Assembly (NCBI RefSeq): GCF_019929345.1
Contig: NZ_JAHZPJ010000014.1
Coordinates: 1 to 64,000 of the forward strand
Length of the DNA: 64,000 nucleotides
Reading direction: 5' to 3'
Source: Streptococcus oralis
GTDB taxonomy: Bacteria > Bacillota > Bacilli > Lactobacillales > Streptococcaceae
The notes beneath the pieces are model-generated. The model saw only the letters and a list, made by a program, of their open reading frames with translations. It was not told the DNA's origin and ran no database searches. Both the position numbers and the translations under genes were made by a program. Below are positions 1 to 10,087 of this stretch, piece after piece (the stretch's first letter is position 1; the number at the start of each line of letters is the position of its first letter).

Positions 1-12
1 GATCTTCTTCTC

Positions 13-42
13 CTCTTCTGTTCCCTTTCCACTCTCAACTGC
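13..42 (-). promoter_or_regulatory. ComE-type direct repeat, probably upstream of comX outside the window
   Basis: On the minus strand this reads GCAGTTGAG, then exactly 12 bases, then ACAGAAGAG. The ComE response-regulator box is a pair of 9-base repeats (near ACAnTTCAG and ACAGTTGAG) with 12 bases between them, and the comC promoter in this window has the same geometry. The first repeat fits well; the second matches at 7 of 9 positions. It lies just past the ftsH terminator and faces out of the window. In pneumococcus a copy of comX follows ftsH, so this may be its promoter; the gene itself is not visible here. Confidence 0.5.
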
Positions 43-46
43 ACAC

Positions 47-69
47 AAAAAGAGAGGCACTGCCTCTCT
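47..69 (-). terminator. Intrinsic terminator of ftsH
   Basis: A near-perfect inverted repeat (AGAGAGGCA, one-base loop, TGCCTCTCT) at 51-69 is followed on the minus strand by TTTTTGTG. It begins 5 bases after the ftsH stop codon. Confidence 0.85.
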
Positions 70-73
70 GCGG

Positions 74-2032
74 TTATTTTTCCTCACTCATTTTTGATTT
101 TACTTCATCATAAGATAGGGCATGAGATTCCTCTTCTACTGTCTCAGGCATTTTTCCTGTTTCGTAAAGAGATTTAATCTGTGTACTATCCAATGTTTCG
201 TATTTCAATAATGCTTCTGCAATCAGTTTGTGGGTTTCACGATTTGATTGAATAATCTCAGCTGCTTTATTTCGTGCTTCATTCAATAATGAACGAACTT
301 CCTCATCAATATCATAGGCTGTTTGTTCTGAAATTGATTTTTGAGGACTTTGTGCACCAAACATAGCATGATTACCTTCGTATTGAACTGGGCCAAGTTT
401 TTCACTCATACCGTATTCAGTGACCATTGCACGCGCCATCTGTGTAGCTTGTTCAAAGTCATTTGAAGCTCCTGTCGTTTGGACATTAAAGATAATCTCT
501 TCAGCTACACGACCACCCATCAAACCTGCCAATTGCTCTTTCATATCTTCTTTAGAAAGAAGCATTTGATCCTCTTTCGGAAGCGCAATCATGTATCCGC
601 CTGCACGGCCACGTGGTACAATGGTAACTTTATGAACAACACGAGCATTTGACAAGACTAAACCAACAATGGTATGTCCAGCCTCATGGTAGGCAACCAA
701 TTCACGTTCTCTTTGTGATACTGTTTTATCTTTCTTAGATGGACCAGCAATCACTCTGTCCTCTGCCTCATCAATATCTGAAGCATCAATGACTGATTTA
801 TTGCGACGGGCTGCAACCAAGGCTGCCTCGTTTAGAACATTTTCTAAGTCAGCTCCCACAAAACCTGGGGTTTGTTGGGCAACTAGTTTCAAATCAACAT
901 CGTCTGCCAGAGGTTTATTTTTAGCGTGAACTTTCAAGATTGCTTCACGACCTTTAACATCAGGGCGACCAACTAAGACTTTTCTATCAAAACGTCCTGG
1001 ACGGAGAAGAGCTGGATCTAGAACATCTGAACGGTTCGTCGCAGCGATAACAATGATCCCTTCATTTCCCTCAAAACCATCCATCTCAATCAAGAGTTGG
1101 TTCAAGGTTTGTTCACGTTCATCATTACCTCCACCAAGACCGACACCACGTTGGCGACCAACGGCATCAATTTCATCGATAAAGATGATGGCTGGCGCTG
1201 CTTTTTTTGCATCCTCAAAAAGAGAACGAACACGGCTTGCACCAACTCCGACAAACATTTCTACAAAGTCAGAACCTGAGATACTAAAGAATGGAACACC
1301 TGCTTCCCCAGCAACTGCCTTAGCAAGTAAGGTCTTACCTGTTCCCGGAGGTCCCTCTAAAAGAACACCTGCAGGAATACGCGCACCAAGTTTTGTAAAT
1401 CGTTTTGGATCTTTTAGAAATTCAACAACTTCTACTAATTCTTGTTTTTCTTCCTCGGCACCAGCAACATCCGAGAAACGTACCTTGATATCTTCTTTGT
1501 TTGCAGCTTTAGCCTTGCTACGTCCAAAACTCATTGGATTTCGGCCACTATTTCCTCCCATATTTCCCATCATAGAGAATAGGAAGAAGAAAAGAATAGC
1601 AAATGGCACAACAGAGACAAGGATATTGATCCACATACCGCTTGAACTCTCATGTTTGACTGTTACTTCTGCCTGATGTTCAGAAGCAAGTTTTTGCAAT
1701 TCTGAAACTGTTGAATCAGACGGAAGAATAGTACTTGAGAATCTTTCTACTGTTGTAGCTGTAGGAGTGAAAAATTGAATTCCTGTTTCTTCTTTACTAG
1801 TCTTAGGATTTTTATAAACACCAGACACTTCAATGATACTGCCATTTGGCTGATAGGTTAATTCTTTTACATTGTCTGCTGTAATTTCTTTTACCAATTC
1901 TGTATAGTTAATTTTTTCGCTTCGCCCAGCAGCATTTCCAGAGTAAAAATACTGGAACCCTGTCACAAGGAAGAAGATAATTAACAAATATAGAAATGGA
2001 TTTCTAACTAAACCATTATTTTGTTTTTTCAT
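74..2032 (-). CDS. ftsH: ATP-dependent zinc metalloprotease FtsH
   Basis: Membrane-anchored AAA+ protease that extracts and degrades membrane and short-lived cytosolic proteins as a hexamer. The 652-residue product has two membrane segments (about 11-29 and 133-155) around an extracytoplasmic domain, Walker A GPPGTGKT at 227-234, Walker [10 protein letters not shown], and the zinc-binding HEAGH motif near residue 450. Length and domain order are normal for the family. It is the last gene of the mfd-to-ftsH run, 15 bases downstream of hpt, and is followed by a strong terminator. The start has AGAAAGAG upstream. The hpt-ftsH-tilS neighbourhood is shared with Bacillus subtilis. Confidence 0.97.
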   Translation of the reverse strand: MKKQNNGLVRNPFLYLLIIFFLVTGFQYFYSGNAAGRSEKINYTELVKEITADNVKELTYQPNGSIIEVSGVYKNPKTSKEETGIQFFTPTATTVERFSSTILPSDSTVSELQKLASEHQAEVTVKHESSSGMWINILVSVVPFAILFFFLFSMMGNMGGNSGRNPMSFGRSKAKAANKEDIKVRFSDVAGAEEEKQELVEVVEFLKDPKRFTKLGARIPAGVLLEGPPGTGKTLLAKAVAGEAGVPFFSISGSDFVEMFVGVGASRVRSLFEDAKKAAPAIIFIDEIDAVGRQRGVGLGGGNDEREQTLNQLLIEMDGFEGNEGIIVIAATNRSDVLDPALLRPGRFDRKVLVGRPDVKGREAILKVHAKNKPLADDVDLKLVAQQTPGFVGADLENVLNEAALVAARRNKSVIDASDIDEAEDRVIAGPSKKDKTVSQRERELVAYHEAGHTIVGLVLSNARVVHKVTIVPRGRAGGYMIALPKEDQMLLSKEDMKEQLAGLMGGRVAEEIIFNVQTTGASNDFEQATQMARAMVTEYGMSEKLGPVQYEGNHAMFGAQSPQKSISEQTAYDIDEEVRSLLNEARNKAAEIIQSNRETHKLIAEALLKYETLDSTQIKSLYETGKMPETVEEESHALSYDEVKSKMSEEK

Positions 2033-2047
2033 TAAAGAATACTCTTT

Positions 2048-2590
2048 CTAATTTGAATAAACTTCCTCTTTCAACACTCCAACATAAGGAAGATTGCGAT
2101 AATTTTCTTTATAGTCTAGACCATAACCTACTACAAACTCATTTGGAATTGTAAAACAAGTATAATCTGCTTCAATTTCAACAACGCGTCCATCTGGTTT
2201 GTCTAACAAAGTCACGATTTTAACAGAATCTGCTTCTCTTTCGATAAACATATCTCGCAAATTCTTCAAAGTTTGACCTGTATCGATGATATCCTCTACA
2301 AATAAAACATGTCTTCCTTTGATATCTTGAGTCACGTCTTGCTTGATATTGATTACACCACTACTTGCTGTTCCACCATGGTAACTAGATACCATCATGA
2401 AGTCCATCTCAATATGCGTATCAATATGTTTGACCAATTCAGCCATAAAAGGAATCGATCCTTTCAAAATGCCAATGAGTATTGGATTTTTCCCCTCATA
2501 GTCTTTGGTTAGCTGCTCACCTAGCTTTTTAGCTACTTCTGTAATTTCATCATGTGAAACGAGGATTTTTTCAATATCGTGTTCTAACAT
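2048..2590 (-). CDS. hpt: Hypoxanthine-guanine phosphoribosyltransferase
   Basis: Salvages hypoxanthine and guanine with PRPP to give IMP and GMP in the cytosol. The 180-residue protein carries the PRPP-binding signature [14 protein letters not shown] at about 95-108, the usual type I phosphoribosyltransferase motif. It lies 4 bases after tilS and just ahead of ftsH, so it is almost surely co-transcribed with them; an AGGT ribosome site sits at the tilS end. The tilS-hpt-ftsH order is conserved in Firmicutes. Confidence 0.95.
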   Translation of the reverse strand: MLEHDIEKILVSHDEITEVAKKLGEQLTKDYEGKNPILIGILKGSIPFMAELVKHIDTHIEMDFMMVSSYHGGTASSGVINIKQDVTQDIKGRHVLFVEDIIDTGQTLKNLRDMFIEREADSVKIVTLLDKPDGRVVEIEADYTCFTIPNEFVVGYGLDYKENYRNLPYVGVLKEEVYSN

Positions 2591-2594
2591 CTTT

Positions 2595-3872
2595 TTACCT
2601 ATCTATTTTTTCTATATAAAGTACAGTGTTCATTATATCATTTTTCGTGTTTTTACTCAAATCACTGGTCGCAATTCCTAAAATTGAGACAATTTCTCCA
2701 AATTGCTCAATAATAGGAGTTGTTTTTCGTTTTTCAATAGGAATTTTCAAATCTATAAATAAACGTCTCAGTTTCTTTCGGTGACCATTCATGATAAGAA
2801 TATCGCCAGGTTTTCGACATCTAATATGTACAGATGTTTCCCGTGAAACCATTACTTTTTGAACAGAATTCCCTTCAATAGGAATGCCAAAGGAAAATAA
2901 ATAGCCCATATATCGAACTTGATTTTGATAGTGTAACACAAGTTCATCTTCCTTTTCATCAGCCTGAGGACTGATTTTGCAAACTCGAAAATATTGATAC
3001 TCTTTTATCAATTCATAACCATTTTTCAGTGAGTGACGATACTGACTTTTAGTTGCTAAAATCTGTCGAACTTCAGCAAACTGAGCCTTTGTCAGATTTA
3101 AGTCTGGAAATTGATTGAGATAGTTCTGGAGTAAAACCCCTTGAGTTTGTTGAGAGTATGAAAAGAGCTCATTCAAATCTTCCACATCAATTTGTTGAGA
3201 AAGCTCCGTTATTGCTGCTTGGTAATCTGAAATTTCCCTTCCTAAATCTAAAAGGGCGGATTTAAGACGAGGATTTTCTTTTTCAAGCTCTGGTAAATAC
3301 CTATTCCGAATGCGATTGCGAAAATAAGTATTTTCCTGATTTGTTTGATCTTCGAAATAAACAATTGGTGGAAAATCTTTTTTATGAAAATACAACAAGG
3401 GACGGATGATTTCAATTCCATCAACTACTTGACTTTCTTTTATTCCTGTTAAATGACGTAGTCTACTTCCTCGAATCAAGCGCATCAAAATCGTTTCAAT
3501 CTGATCATCTGCATGGTGGGCAGTGACCAAGGCAGTCGCTCCAACCTCTTTCATGATTTTTCTAAAAAAATCATAGCGAAACTCTCGAGCACGAGATTCT
3601 GAAAAGTCTCCTGAAAAGCTTGTGATATAAATAGGAAGTCCAGTTGCATCAGCTAACTTCCTTAGTTCATTTTCCTCCCAGTCAGACTCCCTTCTCTGCT
3701 TATGGTTAACATGTGCTAAAATCAGCTCAATTTCCAACTCATTTTGATAAGTAGATAATAGATGAAATAAAAACATTGAATCCAGTCCACCAGACAGAGC
3801 CAGCACAACTTTAGAATGTTTTTTGAAATACTCTTTTTGGAGAAAATGATTTAAAAAATCCTGCTCCCTCAT
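2595..3872 (-). CDS. tilS: tRNA(Ile)-lysidine synthetase TilS
   Basis: Converts cytidine 34 of the CAU-anticodon tRNA-Ile to lysidine using ATP and lysine, which changes its codon from AUG to AUA. The 425-residue protein has the N-type ATP pyrophosphatase P-loop SGGLDS at 27-32 and the [11 protein letters not shown] segment typical of TilS. Its ATG overlaps the TGA of the upstream hydrolase gene (ATGA), which indicates translational coupling. A degenerate ParB site lies inside the gene (2835-2850). Confidence 0.95.
   Translation of the reverse strand: MREQDFLNHFLQKEYFKKHSKVVLALSGGLDSMFLFHLLSTYQNELEIELILAHVNHKQRRESDWEENELRKLADATGLPIYITSFSGDFSESRAREFRYDFFRKIMKEVGATALVTAHHADDQIETILMRLIRGSRLRHLTGIKESQVVDGIEIIRPLLYFHKKDFPPIVYFEDQTNQENTYFRNRIRNRYLPELEKENPRLKSALLDLGREISDYQAAITELSQQIDVEDLNELFSYSQQTQGVLLQNYLNQFPDLNLTKAQFAEVRQILATKSQYRHSLKNGYELIKEYQYFRVCKISPQADEKEDELVLHYQNQVRYMGYLFSFGIPIEGNSVQKVMVSRETSVHIRCRKPGDILIMNGHRKKLRRLFIDLKIPIEKRKTTPIIEQFGEIVSILGIATSDLSKNTKNDIMNTVLYIEKIDR
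2835..2850. promoter_or_regulatory. Degenerate parS-like site
   Basis: TGTTTCCCGTGAAACC differs from the ParB consensus TGTTTCACGTGAAACA at two positions. It lies inside tilS, about 11 kb from the dnaA end of the origin. Weaker than the two sites on the other side of the origin. Confidence 0.45.
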
Positions 3873-5137
3873 TTTAGAACCTCATAGACATCCTTGGCTA
3901 TCTTAGCAATGGTGTCATAATCAGAATTTTTGGTGAAAATAGAGAGAATGAAAGGAGAATCAGTATAAACAATCGCAGTGTCGTGTTTAAACTCGTCAGC
4001 ATCTCCGATTTTATGAGCTACCTTAACCGAAACACCTTTTGCGATTCGTTGGTTATCAAAATTCGTTTTGCCTAGAGACTCTAAAACAAAACCATTCTGA
4101 TTATAAATAGCTTCCATGACTTTTCCAGCCATTTTCGAAGAAGTTAATTTATCATTCACATCCCAATCTTCACCCATAATAGTGGACATTTTTTCTTTAA
4201 AAGCCCCGTCAGATTGATTGGTCACATAGTAACCTAAAATATTATGAGCAACATTGTCAGATTCTTTTGTTACCTTAGTAATTAACTGTTGAAGACTGTA
4301 TTCTTTGTTATCTTCTTTTTTAGGTAAGCTACCACTACCTTCTGGTTTATAGGACCCAGGGAAACTATTTACTTCTGGGATATACTTGAAGCTACTGTCT
4401 AGCGTGTATTCCCCTTGATTTATCTTATCTTGAGCGTAATAAAGATAGGCTAGTTTCAAGATGCTAGCTGCATAGAGTTTGCTGTCTTCATTCACCCCAG
4501 CCTCTTTACCTGTACTCAGTTGTTTAACATAAATAGAATAATTTTCGTTCTGATAGTTGCTTGATAAGACTTCTTGAACCTTTTGGATGCGATTGTCTTC
4601 TTCTGAGACGAACTCTTTTGATACCCACCCAACTTGATTTATATGAAGAAATTCTTGTCCCTCAGCAAAGAGAGTTCTATCCACCGTTACAAGTTGATAG
4701 GGAGAGAGAGATGAAGAAATTTCTTTAGTGTCATAAGGGCTGTTATAGATAACAAACCCTGGCTCCAACCATACTTGTCTATTTTGAGTTTGAACTTGAC
4801 TTTGATCATAGACCAAACGCTTATCTGCAAGAATAAACTGGTGATTATCTAATTTAAAAACAGGAACACCTTGTCTATTCAAACGCCATTCTACGATTTT
4901 AAAGGCATTTCCAGGAGTCAATTTACCAGACTCCTTGACAAGATCCTCATTAGCATAGACGGCTGTTTCTCCATAAACCATTGGGGATTCCAGAGTTTCT
5001 TTATAGTAGAATCCATAATCAGACTCGGTTAGATAATAAATTTCTTGTGAAGAGTAAGGAAGCTGTTTTTCTGTGCTAACTACTCTTGAGGTTATGATAA
5101 AAGCAGGTAGCAATAAAACTACTAAGAACTTACGCAT
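3869..5137 (-). CDS. Secreted serine hydrolase, class A beta-lactamase-like (SP_0010 type)
   Basis: The 422-residue product has an N-terminal hydrophobic segment (about 4-18) for export, a region of about 180 residues of unknown fold, then a beta-lactamase/DD-peptidase-like domain. Active-site motifs are visible: SILK at 225-228, SDN at 293-295, and KIG at 376-378 where class A enzymes have KTG or KSG. I could not place the deacylating Glu of the omega loop with confidence. The gene sits between divIC and tilS with short overlaps at both ends. A cell-wall role is plausible; real beta-lactamase activity is doubtful. The substrate is unknown. Confidence 0.8.
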   Translation of the reverse strand: MRKFLVVLLLPAFIITSRVVSTEKQLPYSSQEIYYLTESDYGFYYKETLESPMVYGETAVYANEDLVKESGKLTPGNAFKIVEWRLNRQGVPVFKLDNHQFILADKRLVYDQSQVQTQNRQVWLEPGFVIYNSPYDTKEISSSLSPYQLVTVDRTLFAEGQEFLHINQVGWVSKEFVSEEDNRIQKVQEVLSSNYQNENYSIYVKQLSTGKEAGVNEDSKLYAASILKLAYLYYAQDKINQGEYTLDSSFKYIPEVNSFPGSYKPEGSGSLPKKEDNKEYSLQQLITKVTKESDNVAHNILGYYVTNQSDGAFKEKMSTIMGEDWDVNDKLTSSKMAGKVMEAIYNQNGFVLESLGKTNFDNQRIAKGVSVKVAHKIGDADEFKHDTAIVYTDSPFILSIFTKNSDYDTIAKIAKDVYEVLK

Positions 5138-5252
5138 TCTTCTCTTCCCTTTCTTCTTGTAATCGTAATAAATGATTTTTGGCTGCTAATTCTTCTAATT
5201 TTTCATCTGATAAACTTAAAAACTGCTCAACAACTTCTAATAAATTTTCCAT
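5130..5252 (-). CDS. Small conserved streptococcal protein of unknown function (40 aa)
   Basis: A 40-residue acidic, Leu- and Glu-rich peptide beginning MENLLEVVEQ. I chose the ATG at 5252 because GAGG stands just upstream and because a longer reading would begin inside divIC. It starts 4 bases after the divIC stop and overlaps the next gene by 8 bases, so it is translated as part of the operon. It corresponds in position to the tiny SP_0009-type gene of pneumococcus. No domain is recognised; one amphipathic helix is likely. Confidence 0.65.
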   Translation of the reverse strand: MENLLEVVEQFLSLSDEKLEELAAKNHLLRLQEEREEKNA

Positions 5253-5256
5253 GACA

Positions 5257-5625
5257 TTACCTCGGAAGCAAATCAGGAATTGTATAAATCGCTTCTCGTT
5301 TCTTTGAGTAATAGTACTTGGCGCGTGCATATTTTGCTACATAGTCTTCATCTTTTAACTTTGCAGCAAAAGCAGATTCCTTATCCTTTTCGTCACTAAG
5401 AGTTTGGTACTGCTCTTTCAACTCTGTCAATTGCTGGCGGCGTTGCAGTAACTGATCATAGCTTTGAGCCAAGTTATAAGTTGGTAAAATAAACAACAAG
5501 ATCATCAAAATAAGGACCCAACCCATAAAACGATTTCGTTTTTGTCTTTCCTTCATCAGGTAACGACGACGTTGATGTTCATTTTGAATAAAAGAATTAT
5601 TCATCTGTACAATATTCTTAGACAT
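5257..5625 (-). CDS. divIC: Septum formation initiator DivIC/FtsB family
   Basis: Small bitopic division protein that acts with FtsL and DivIB/FtsQ to activate septal wall synthesis. The 122-residue protein has a short basic cytoplasmic head, one membrane segment at about 34-50, and an external coiled coil (about 52-90, rich in Gln, Leu and Glu). Size and layout match the family. It overlaps the upstream S4 gene by 8 bases. The order mfd, S4 protein, divIC is conserved with Bacillus. Confidence 0.9.
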   Translation of the reverse strand: MSKNIVQMNNSFIQNEHQRRRYLMKERQKRNRFMGWVLILMILLFILPTYNLAQSYDQLLQRRQQLTELKEQYQTLSDEKDKESAFAAKLKDEDYVAKYARAKYYYSKKREAIYTIPDLLPR

Positions 5626-5884
5626 TTTCTTCTACCCGTGTTTCACTGATAATTTCATACATGCCTGCTGCATCTTCTTTTTTTGTACTATCTTTCATCT
5701 CTAGTACTTTAACAAGCAACAACTTATTTCCAAAGCGAATTTCAACTTGGTCATCAACTTTTAAATCCGTTGAACTTTTGGCCAAGATTCCGTTCACCTT
5801 GATTCTACCTTTATCTGCTACTTCTTTTGCGACCGTGCGACGCTTAATAATTCGTGATACTTTTAAATACTTGTCTAATCTCAT
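5618..5884 (-). CDS. rqcP: S4-domain RNA-binding protein, RqcP (YabO) type
   Basis: The 88-residue protein is essentially one S4 RNA-binding domain ([21 protein letters not shown] through about residue 60). Its position between mfd and divIC matches B. subtilis yabO, now RqcP, which binds 50S subunits with RqcH and supports alanine tailing of stalled nascent chains. The S4 fold is clear from sequence; the ribosome quality-control role is inferred from synteny and size. It is 57 bases downstream of mfd and overlaps divIC. Confidence 0.8.
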   Translation of the reverse strand: MRLDKYLKVSRIIKRRTVAKEVADKGRIKVNGILAKSSTDLKVDDQVEIRFGNKLLLVKVLEMKDSTKKEDAAGMYEIISETRVEENV

Positions 5885-5941
5885 TTTTATTACCTCAAAT
5901 TACTATTGTACCATTTTTATCCCTTTTATAGAAGAAAAACG

Positions 5942-8900
5942 TCAAAGAGAATTAGCTTCCTTTGATTCTTTTATCTCTAATAAATTTTCTCCAAAAATCA
6001 GCAGACCTTCTAAAATTTCATAATCCTTCTTGTTTCGGACATCAAATACGACTTCCATTAATCCCTTATTCTCAGCTATAGCTGCCTTTAAGTTCGTTGC
6101 GGATAAGGCTTTAAAATAATCTTGAGCCAAGAACAGTCGCTGAGTAATTGTTTCAAATTGAACTGTAATCTTATTTTCTTTTCTCTCCACACGTTCTACA
6201 AATACCTTGTCCAAGTAAGATTTGACCAAACCAATCTCTAAAAGATAGGCCACTACGTCTGGATATTCTCCAAAGCGGTCCATCAACTCTTCTTGTAATT
6301 CTTCATAGTTGACACGGTTGTCAATTTGACGAATTTTCTTGTAAATTTCAATCTTATGTCGTTGGTCAGAAATATAAGTATCAGGAAGATAGGCATCAAT
6401 TTGTAAAATCAACTCAGCATTTCCTTTGGTTCTTGTGTTCCCATTACCATTACGTTTAGCGATAGCTTCCTCTAGTAACTGCGAATACAATTCAAAACCA
6501 ACAGAATCAATGAAACCAGACTGGGACTTTCCTAGGAGATTTCCTGCTCCACGAATCGAAAGGTCTCGCATCGCAATCTTAAATCCAGAGCCCAATTCTG
6601 TAAATCCTTTGATTGCTTCTAATCTCTTCTCAGAGACTTCACTGATTGATTTTTCTGGACGATACATGAGATAGGCATAGGCAATGCGATTACTACGACC
6701 AACTCTTCCTCTTAATTGATACAAGGTTGACAAGCCCATATGGTCTGCATTTTCGATAAATAAGGTATTTGCGTTTGGAATGTCAACTCCTGTTTCAATT
6801 ATGGTAGTTGTCACCAAAATATCATATTGTCCTTCAATAAAGTCCAATAAAGTATTTTCCAACTGAATTTCACTCATTTGTCCATGAACATACCCAATCG
6901 AAGCCTCTGGAATCAATTCCTGTAATTCTGAAACCTTCTGGTCAATCGTGTCAACTTTGTTGTAAAGATAGTAAACTTGACCTCCACGCTCCATTTCACG
7001 CAAAACAGCATCACGAATCACACTGTCATTCTTTTCTAAAACATAGGTTTGAACAGGATAGCGATTGGTTGGAGGAGTTTCAATAACAGACAAATCTCGG
7101 ATTCCCAACATAGACATATGAAGGGTACGAGGGATTGGTGTTGCTGTCAAGGTTAGAACATCTACTTGTTTTTTCAGTTCTTTCAAAGTTTCCTTATGCT
7201 TGACACCAAATCGTTGTTCCTCATCAATAATCATCAAGCCCAAATCAGAAAATACAACATCTTTAGACAAAACACGATGCGTTCCAATCAAAATATCGAC
7301 TTGACCATTCTTTAATTTTTCAAGTGTCTCTGCCTGCTCTTTTTTACTTCTAAAGCGACTCAACACATCAATATTAACAGCAAAATTTTGGAATCGTTCC
7401 TTAAAATTCGTATAGTGCTGTTGCGCTAAAACCGTCGTCGGAACTAGAACGACCACCTGTTTGTGATCATTGACCGCCTTAAAGGCAGCACGCATTGCAA
7501 CCTCAGTCTTACCAAAACCAACATCTCCAACCAAAAGTCGATCCATGGGGTGAGAATCCTGCATATCTCTCTTGATTTCCTCAATACTACGAAGTTGATC
7601 ATCTGTCTCAACATAAGGGAAGGCATCATCAAAAGCATGTTGATCTTCATCATCAGCTGAGAAAGCAAAACCCTTCAACTGACTACGCTCAGAATAGAGT
7701 TTGATTAAATCGTCAGCTATATCCTCTACCTGATTCTTAACTTTTTGCTTAGCCTTCTTAAAATGCCCGTCATTTAATTTATTAAGTTTTGGCGCTTTAC
7801 CATCACTTGAAACATATTTGGACAGTAACTGAATCTGCTCTACTGGGATGGAAATTTGATCCCCATTTTGATATTGAACACTGACATAATCACGGTGAAT
7901 CCCTTTGATTTCAATTGTTTCAATTCCTAGATATTGACCAATTCCATGGATATGGTGAACAACGTAGTCCCCTTTTTCAAGTTCATTATAATCTTTTAAT
8001 CGCTCTGCGTTTGAAGCATGTTGTCTTCTAAAACGACGTTTTAATTTCTTTTGAAAAATCTCATGTTCAGTAATCAACAGAATTTTTTCATCTACAAAAT
8101 GAAAACCATGTCTTAGATTACCCTCAATCAAGTTTACAGATTCTTTACAGATACTTGACTTATCTCTGGAATCCAATTTAATCTGATATTCCTCTAAAAC
8201 ATCCTCCAGTGTTTTACTTCCCATTGAATTGCTAGACTGCAGAACAATGGTGTAATCCATTTTTTTATATCGCTCAATTTCTTCTTTAAGAAAAGAAAAT
8301 TGATTGAAAAATTCCTGCATAGGATATTGATTAAATTGATAAATGTGATCAAACTTGAGATTTCCTAAACCCTTTTGAAGATTAGAGAAAAAGGTCACTG
8401 GACTTTGTTTTTTATAGATTTGCTCTGTATCTGCAAAATACTTCATCTCAGAAAATGCTTTACTATTCTGTAACTCTTCTGTAAAGTATTGCGCTAATTC
8501 TCTTTCAAAGGCTTCATACTGATTCATTAATTTTTGATAGTCATCAAAGAATACTGGCGTATCTTTTTCAATATAATCAAAGACAGTCCATGTTTTATCA
8601 TAACATAAGGACAAAAACTTTCGACTATCTGAATGTGTTTGTCTTTGATGAAAACTTGACAAAATTTCTTCTAGATAGGATTTCAAAATCGGCGATAGAG
8701 TCTTCGAAATTTGCTTTTCTAAAGCTGACTGTCCTCGTTGATAATCCTTTTCTCTCAAAAGCAGATCACTAGCTGGAAAAATAGTGAGTTCTGTTTGATT
8801 TTCTTTTGATAATTGTGTTTCTACTTCAAAAGTTCGGATTCCATCTACTTCATCACCAAAAAACTCGATTCGGAAAGGTTCTAACTGAGATATCTCAAAA

Positions 8901-9445
8901 ATATCTAAAATATCTCCTCGAATACTAAACTCTCCTTGTGTCTGTACTTGAGTAACTTTTCGATAACCGATTTCCTTTAACTGATGAAGTAGCTCGTGTT
9001 GGTCATATTCTTCACCAACTGCAATTTTTATAATACTTTCTTTAAATCTAGTCGGAGAGGGTAGAATCAATCGACTCGCTGCGATATTACAAACTAAAAT
9101 CCCTTTCTTAGATGGATCAGTCAAAAAACGCAAGGCCTCAACTCGTGAAATGATTTTTTCTTGTGAAGACATCAAAAACTCTACCATAGGAGAGTCATCT
9201 ACCAAAAATGGATAGATAAATTCCTCTCCTAAGATAGAAAGAAGGTCACTGATAATTCGTTCTGCTTCTCCATAAGTTGATGTCAATAACACAATCTTAT
9301 TTTCTTTTTCTAGACTGCTTGCAATTGCAAGAGCCTTAGTAGACGTTGATAAGCCTAGTATTAGTTGTCTTTTCTTATCTGTCAGATTTTGACGCCATTT
9401 TTTTATCTGATCATTTTCTGAGAATAAATCTAATAAAGTCACCAT
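5942..9445 (-). CDS. mfd: Transcription-repair coupling factor Mfd
   Basis: Displaces RNA polymerase stalled at DNA lesions and recruits UvrA. The 1167-residue protein has the UvrB-like N-terminal part, the CarD/RID RNA-polymerase-binding domain (around 480-560, GDYVVHHIHGIGQYLG), then the translocase with Walker A GDVGFGKTE near 640, the DEEQ box (IIDEEQRFGV) and TATPIPRTL, and the C-terminal TRCF domain. The length is full. It starts immediately after the pth stop codon, so the two are translated from one message. Confidence 0.97.
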   Translation of the reverse strand: MVTLLDLFSENDQIKKWRQNLTDKKRQLILGLSTSTKALAIASSLEKENKIVLLTSTYGEAERIISDLLSILGEEFIYPFLVDDSPMVEFLMSSQEKIISRVEALRFLTDPSKKGILVCNIAASRLILPSPTRFKESIIKIAVGEEYDQHELLHQLKEIGYRKVTQVQTQGEFSIRGDILDIFEISQLEPFRIEFFGDEVDGIRTFEVETQLSKENQTELTIFPASDLLLREKDYQRGQSALEKQISKTLSPILKSYLEEILSSFHQRQTHSDSRKFLSLCYDKTWTVFDYIEKDTPVFFDDYQKLMNQYEAFERELAQYFTEELQNSKAFSEMKYFADTEQIYKKQSPVTFFSNLQKGLGNLKFDHIYQFNQYPMQEFFNQFSFLKEEIERYKKMDYTIVLQSSNSMGSKTLEDVLEEYQIKLDSRDKSSICKESVNLIEGNLRHGFHFVDEKILLITEHEIFQKKLKRRFRRQHASNAERLKDYNELEKGDYVVHHIHGIGQYLGIETIEIKGIHRDYVSVQYQNGDQISIPVEQIQLLSKYVSSDGKAPKLNKLNDGHFKKAKQKVKNQVEDIADDLIKLYSERSQLKGFAFSADDEDQHAFDDAFPYVETDDQLRSIEEIKRDMQDSHPMDRLLVGDVGFGKTEVAMRAAFKAVNDHKQVVVLVPTTVLAQQHYTNFKERFQNFAVNIDVLSRFRSKKEQAETLEKLKNGQVDILIGTHRVLSKDVVFSDLGLMIIDEEQRFGVKHKETLKELKKQVDVLTLTATPIPRTLHMSMLGIRDLSVIETPPTNRYPVQTYVLEKNDSVIRDAVLREMERGGQVYYLYNKVDTIDQKVSELQELIPEASIGYVHGQMSEIQLENTLLDFIEGQYDILVTTTIIETGVDIPNANTLFIENADHMGLSTLYQLRGRVGRSNRIAYAYLMYRPEKSISEVSEKRLEAIKGFTELGSGFKIAMRDLSIRGAGNLLGKSQSGFIDSVGFELYSQLLEEAIAKRNGNGNTRTKGNAELILQIDAYLPDTYISDQRHKIEIYKKIRQIDNRVNYEELQEELMDRFGEYPDVVAYLLEIGLVKSYLDKVFVERVERKENKITVQFETITQRLFLAQDYFKALSATNLKAAIAENKGLMEVVFDVRNKKDYEILEGLLIFGENLLEIKESKEANSL

Positions 9446-10015
9446 CTAGCCATTATACCTCTGCATCGTTTTCTCAAAGTTTTTCTCTTGTAAATAGTAA
9501 TTTACAGCATCGTCAACCTTGTCAATTGACTGTAAAATACCTACATAGTCATCTTGATCAAACTTACTTAAAACATGGTGAACAACTGACATGCCTTTTT
9601 TTGGTCTTCCGATTCCAATCTTAACACGATTAAAGGTCTGAGTTCCAATATGTTGAATAATAGACTTGATTCCATTATGACCACCTGCTGATCCTTTTGC
9701 TCTTAAACGAATTTTCCCAACTTCCATGTCAAGATCGTCGTAAATAACGAGTAAATCTTCAATATCCAAACCATAGTAAGTCAATAAAGCATGAACAGCT
9801 TTCCCGCTTTCATTCATAAACGTCGTTGGTTTGACAAGATAAATTTTTTCACCATTAAGAAAAAAAGATGCTAGATCAGCTTGAAATATCTTGTCATGTG
9901 TAAAGGTGACATTTTGTTTTTTGGCGATTTGGTCAATCAACATAAATCCAACGTTGTGCTTGGTTTCAAAATATTTATCTCCTGGATTTCCCAATCCTAC
10001 AAGTAATTTAGTCAT
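9446..10015 (-). CDS. pth: Peptidyl-tRNA hydrolase
   Basis: Releases tRNA from peptidyl-tRNAs that drop off the ribosome. The 189-residue protein shows the family motif GLGNPGDKY with Asn10, the catalytic His20 (TKHNVGFM) and the conserved Asp near 93 in YDDLDMEVG followed by GSAGGHNG. It directly precedes mfd and follows ychF across a 72-base gap that holds a terminator-like hairpin. Confidence 0.97.
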   Translation of the reverse strand: MTKLLVGLGNPGDKYFETKHNVGFMLIDQIAKKQNVTFTHDKIFQADLASFFLNGEKIYLVKPTTFMNESGKAVHALLTYYGLDIEDLLVIYDDLDMEVGKIRLRAKGSAGGHNGIKSIIQHIGTQTFNRVKIGIGRPKKGMSVVHHVLSKFDQDDYVGILQSIDKVDDAVNYYLQEKNFEKTMQRYNG

Positions 10016-10040
10016 TTATTTTCCTTTCAAAAGCCAAAAG

Positions 10041-10061
10041 GGTTGGAATATTTTTCCAACC
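10041..10061 (-). terminator. Terminator-like hairpin between ychF and pth
   Basis: An inverted repeat GGTTGGAA / TTCCAACC with a 5-base loop lies between the ychF stop and the pth start. On the minus strand it is followed by CTTTTGG, a weak U tract, so termination may be partial. Confidence 0.5.
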
Positions 10062-10087
10062 TATTTGACACTATTTGTTAAATGTTA

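Noticed and set aside
1053..1676. 207-codon open frame opposite ftsH
   Set aside because: Codon pattern is the complement of ftsH; low-complexity Ser/Pro-rich product without homology I recognise.
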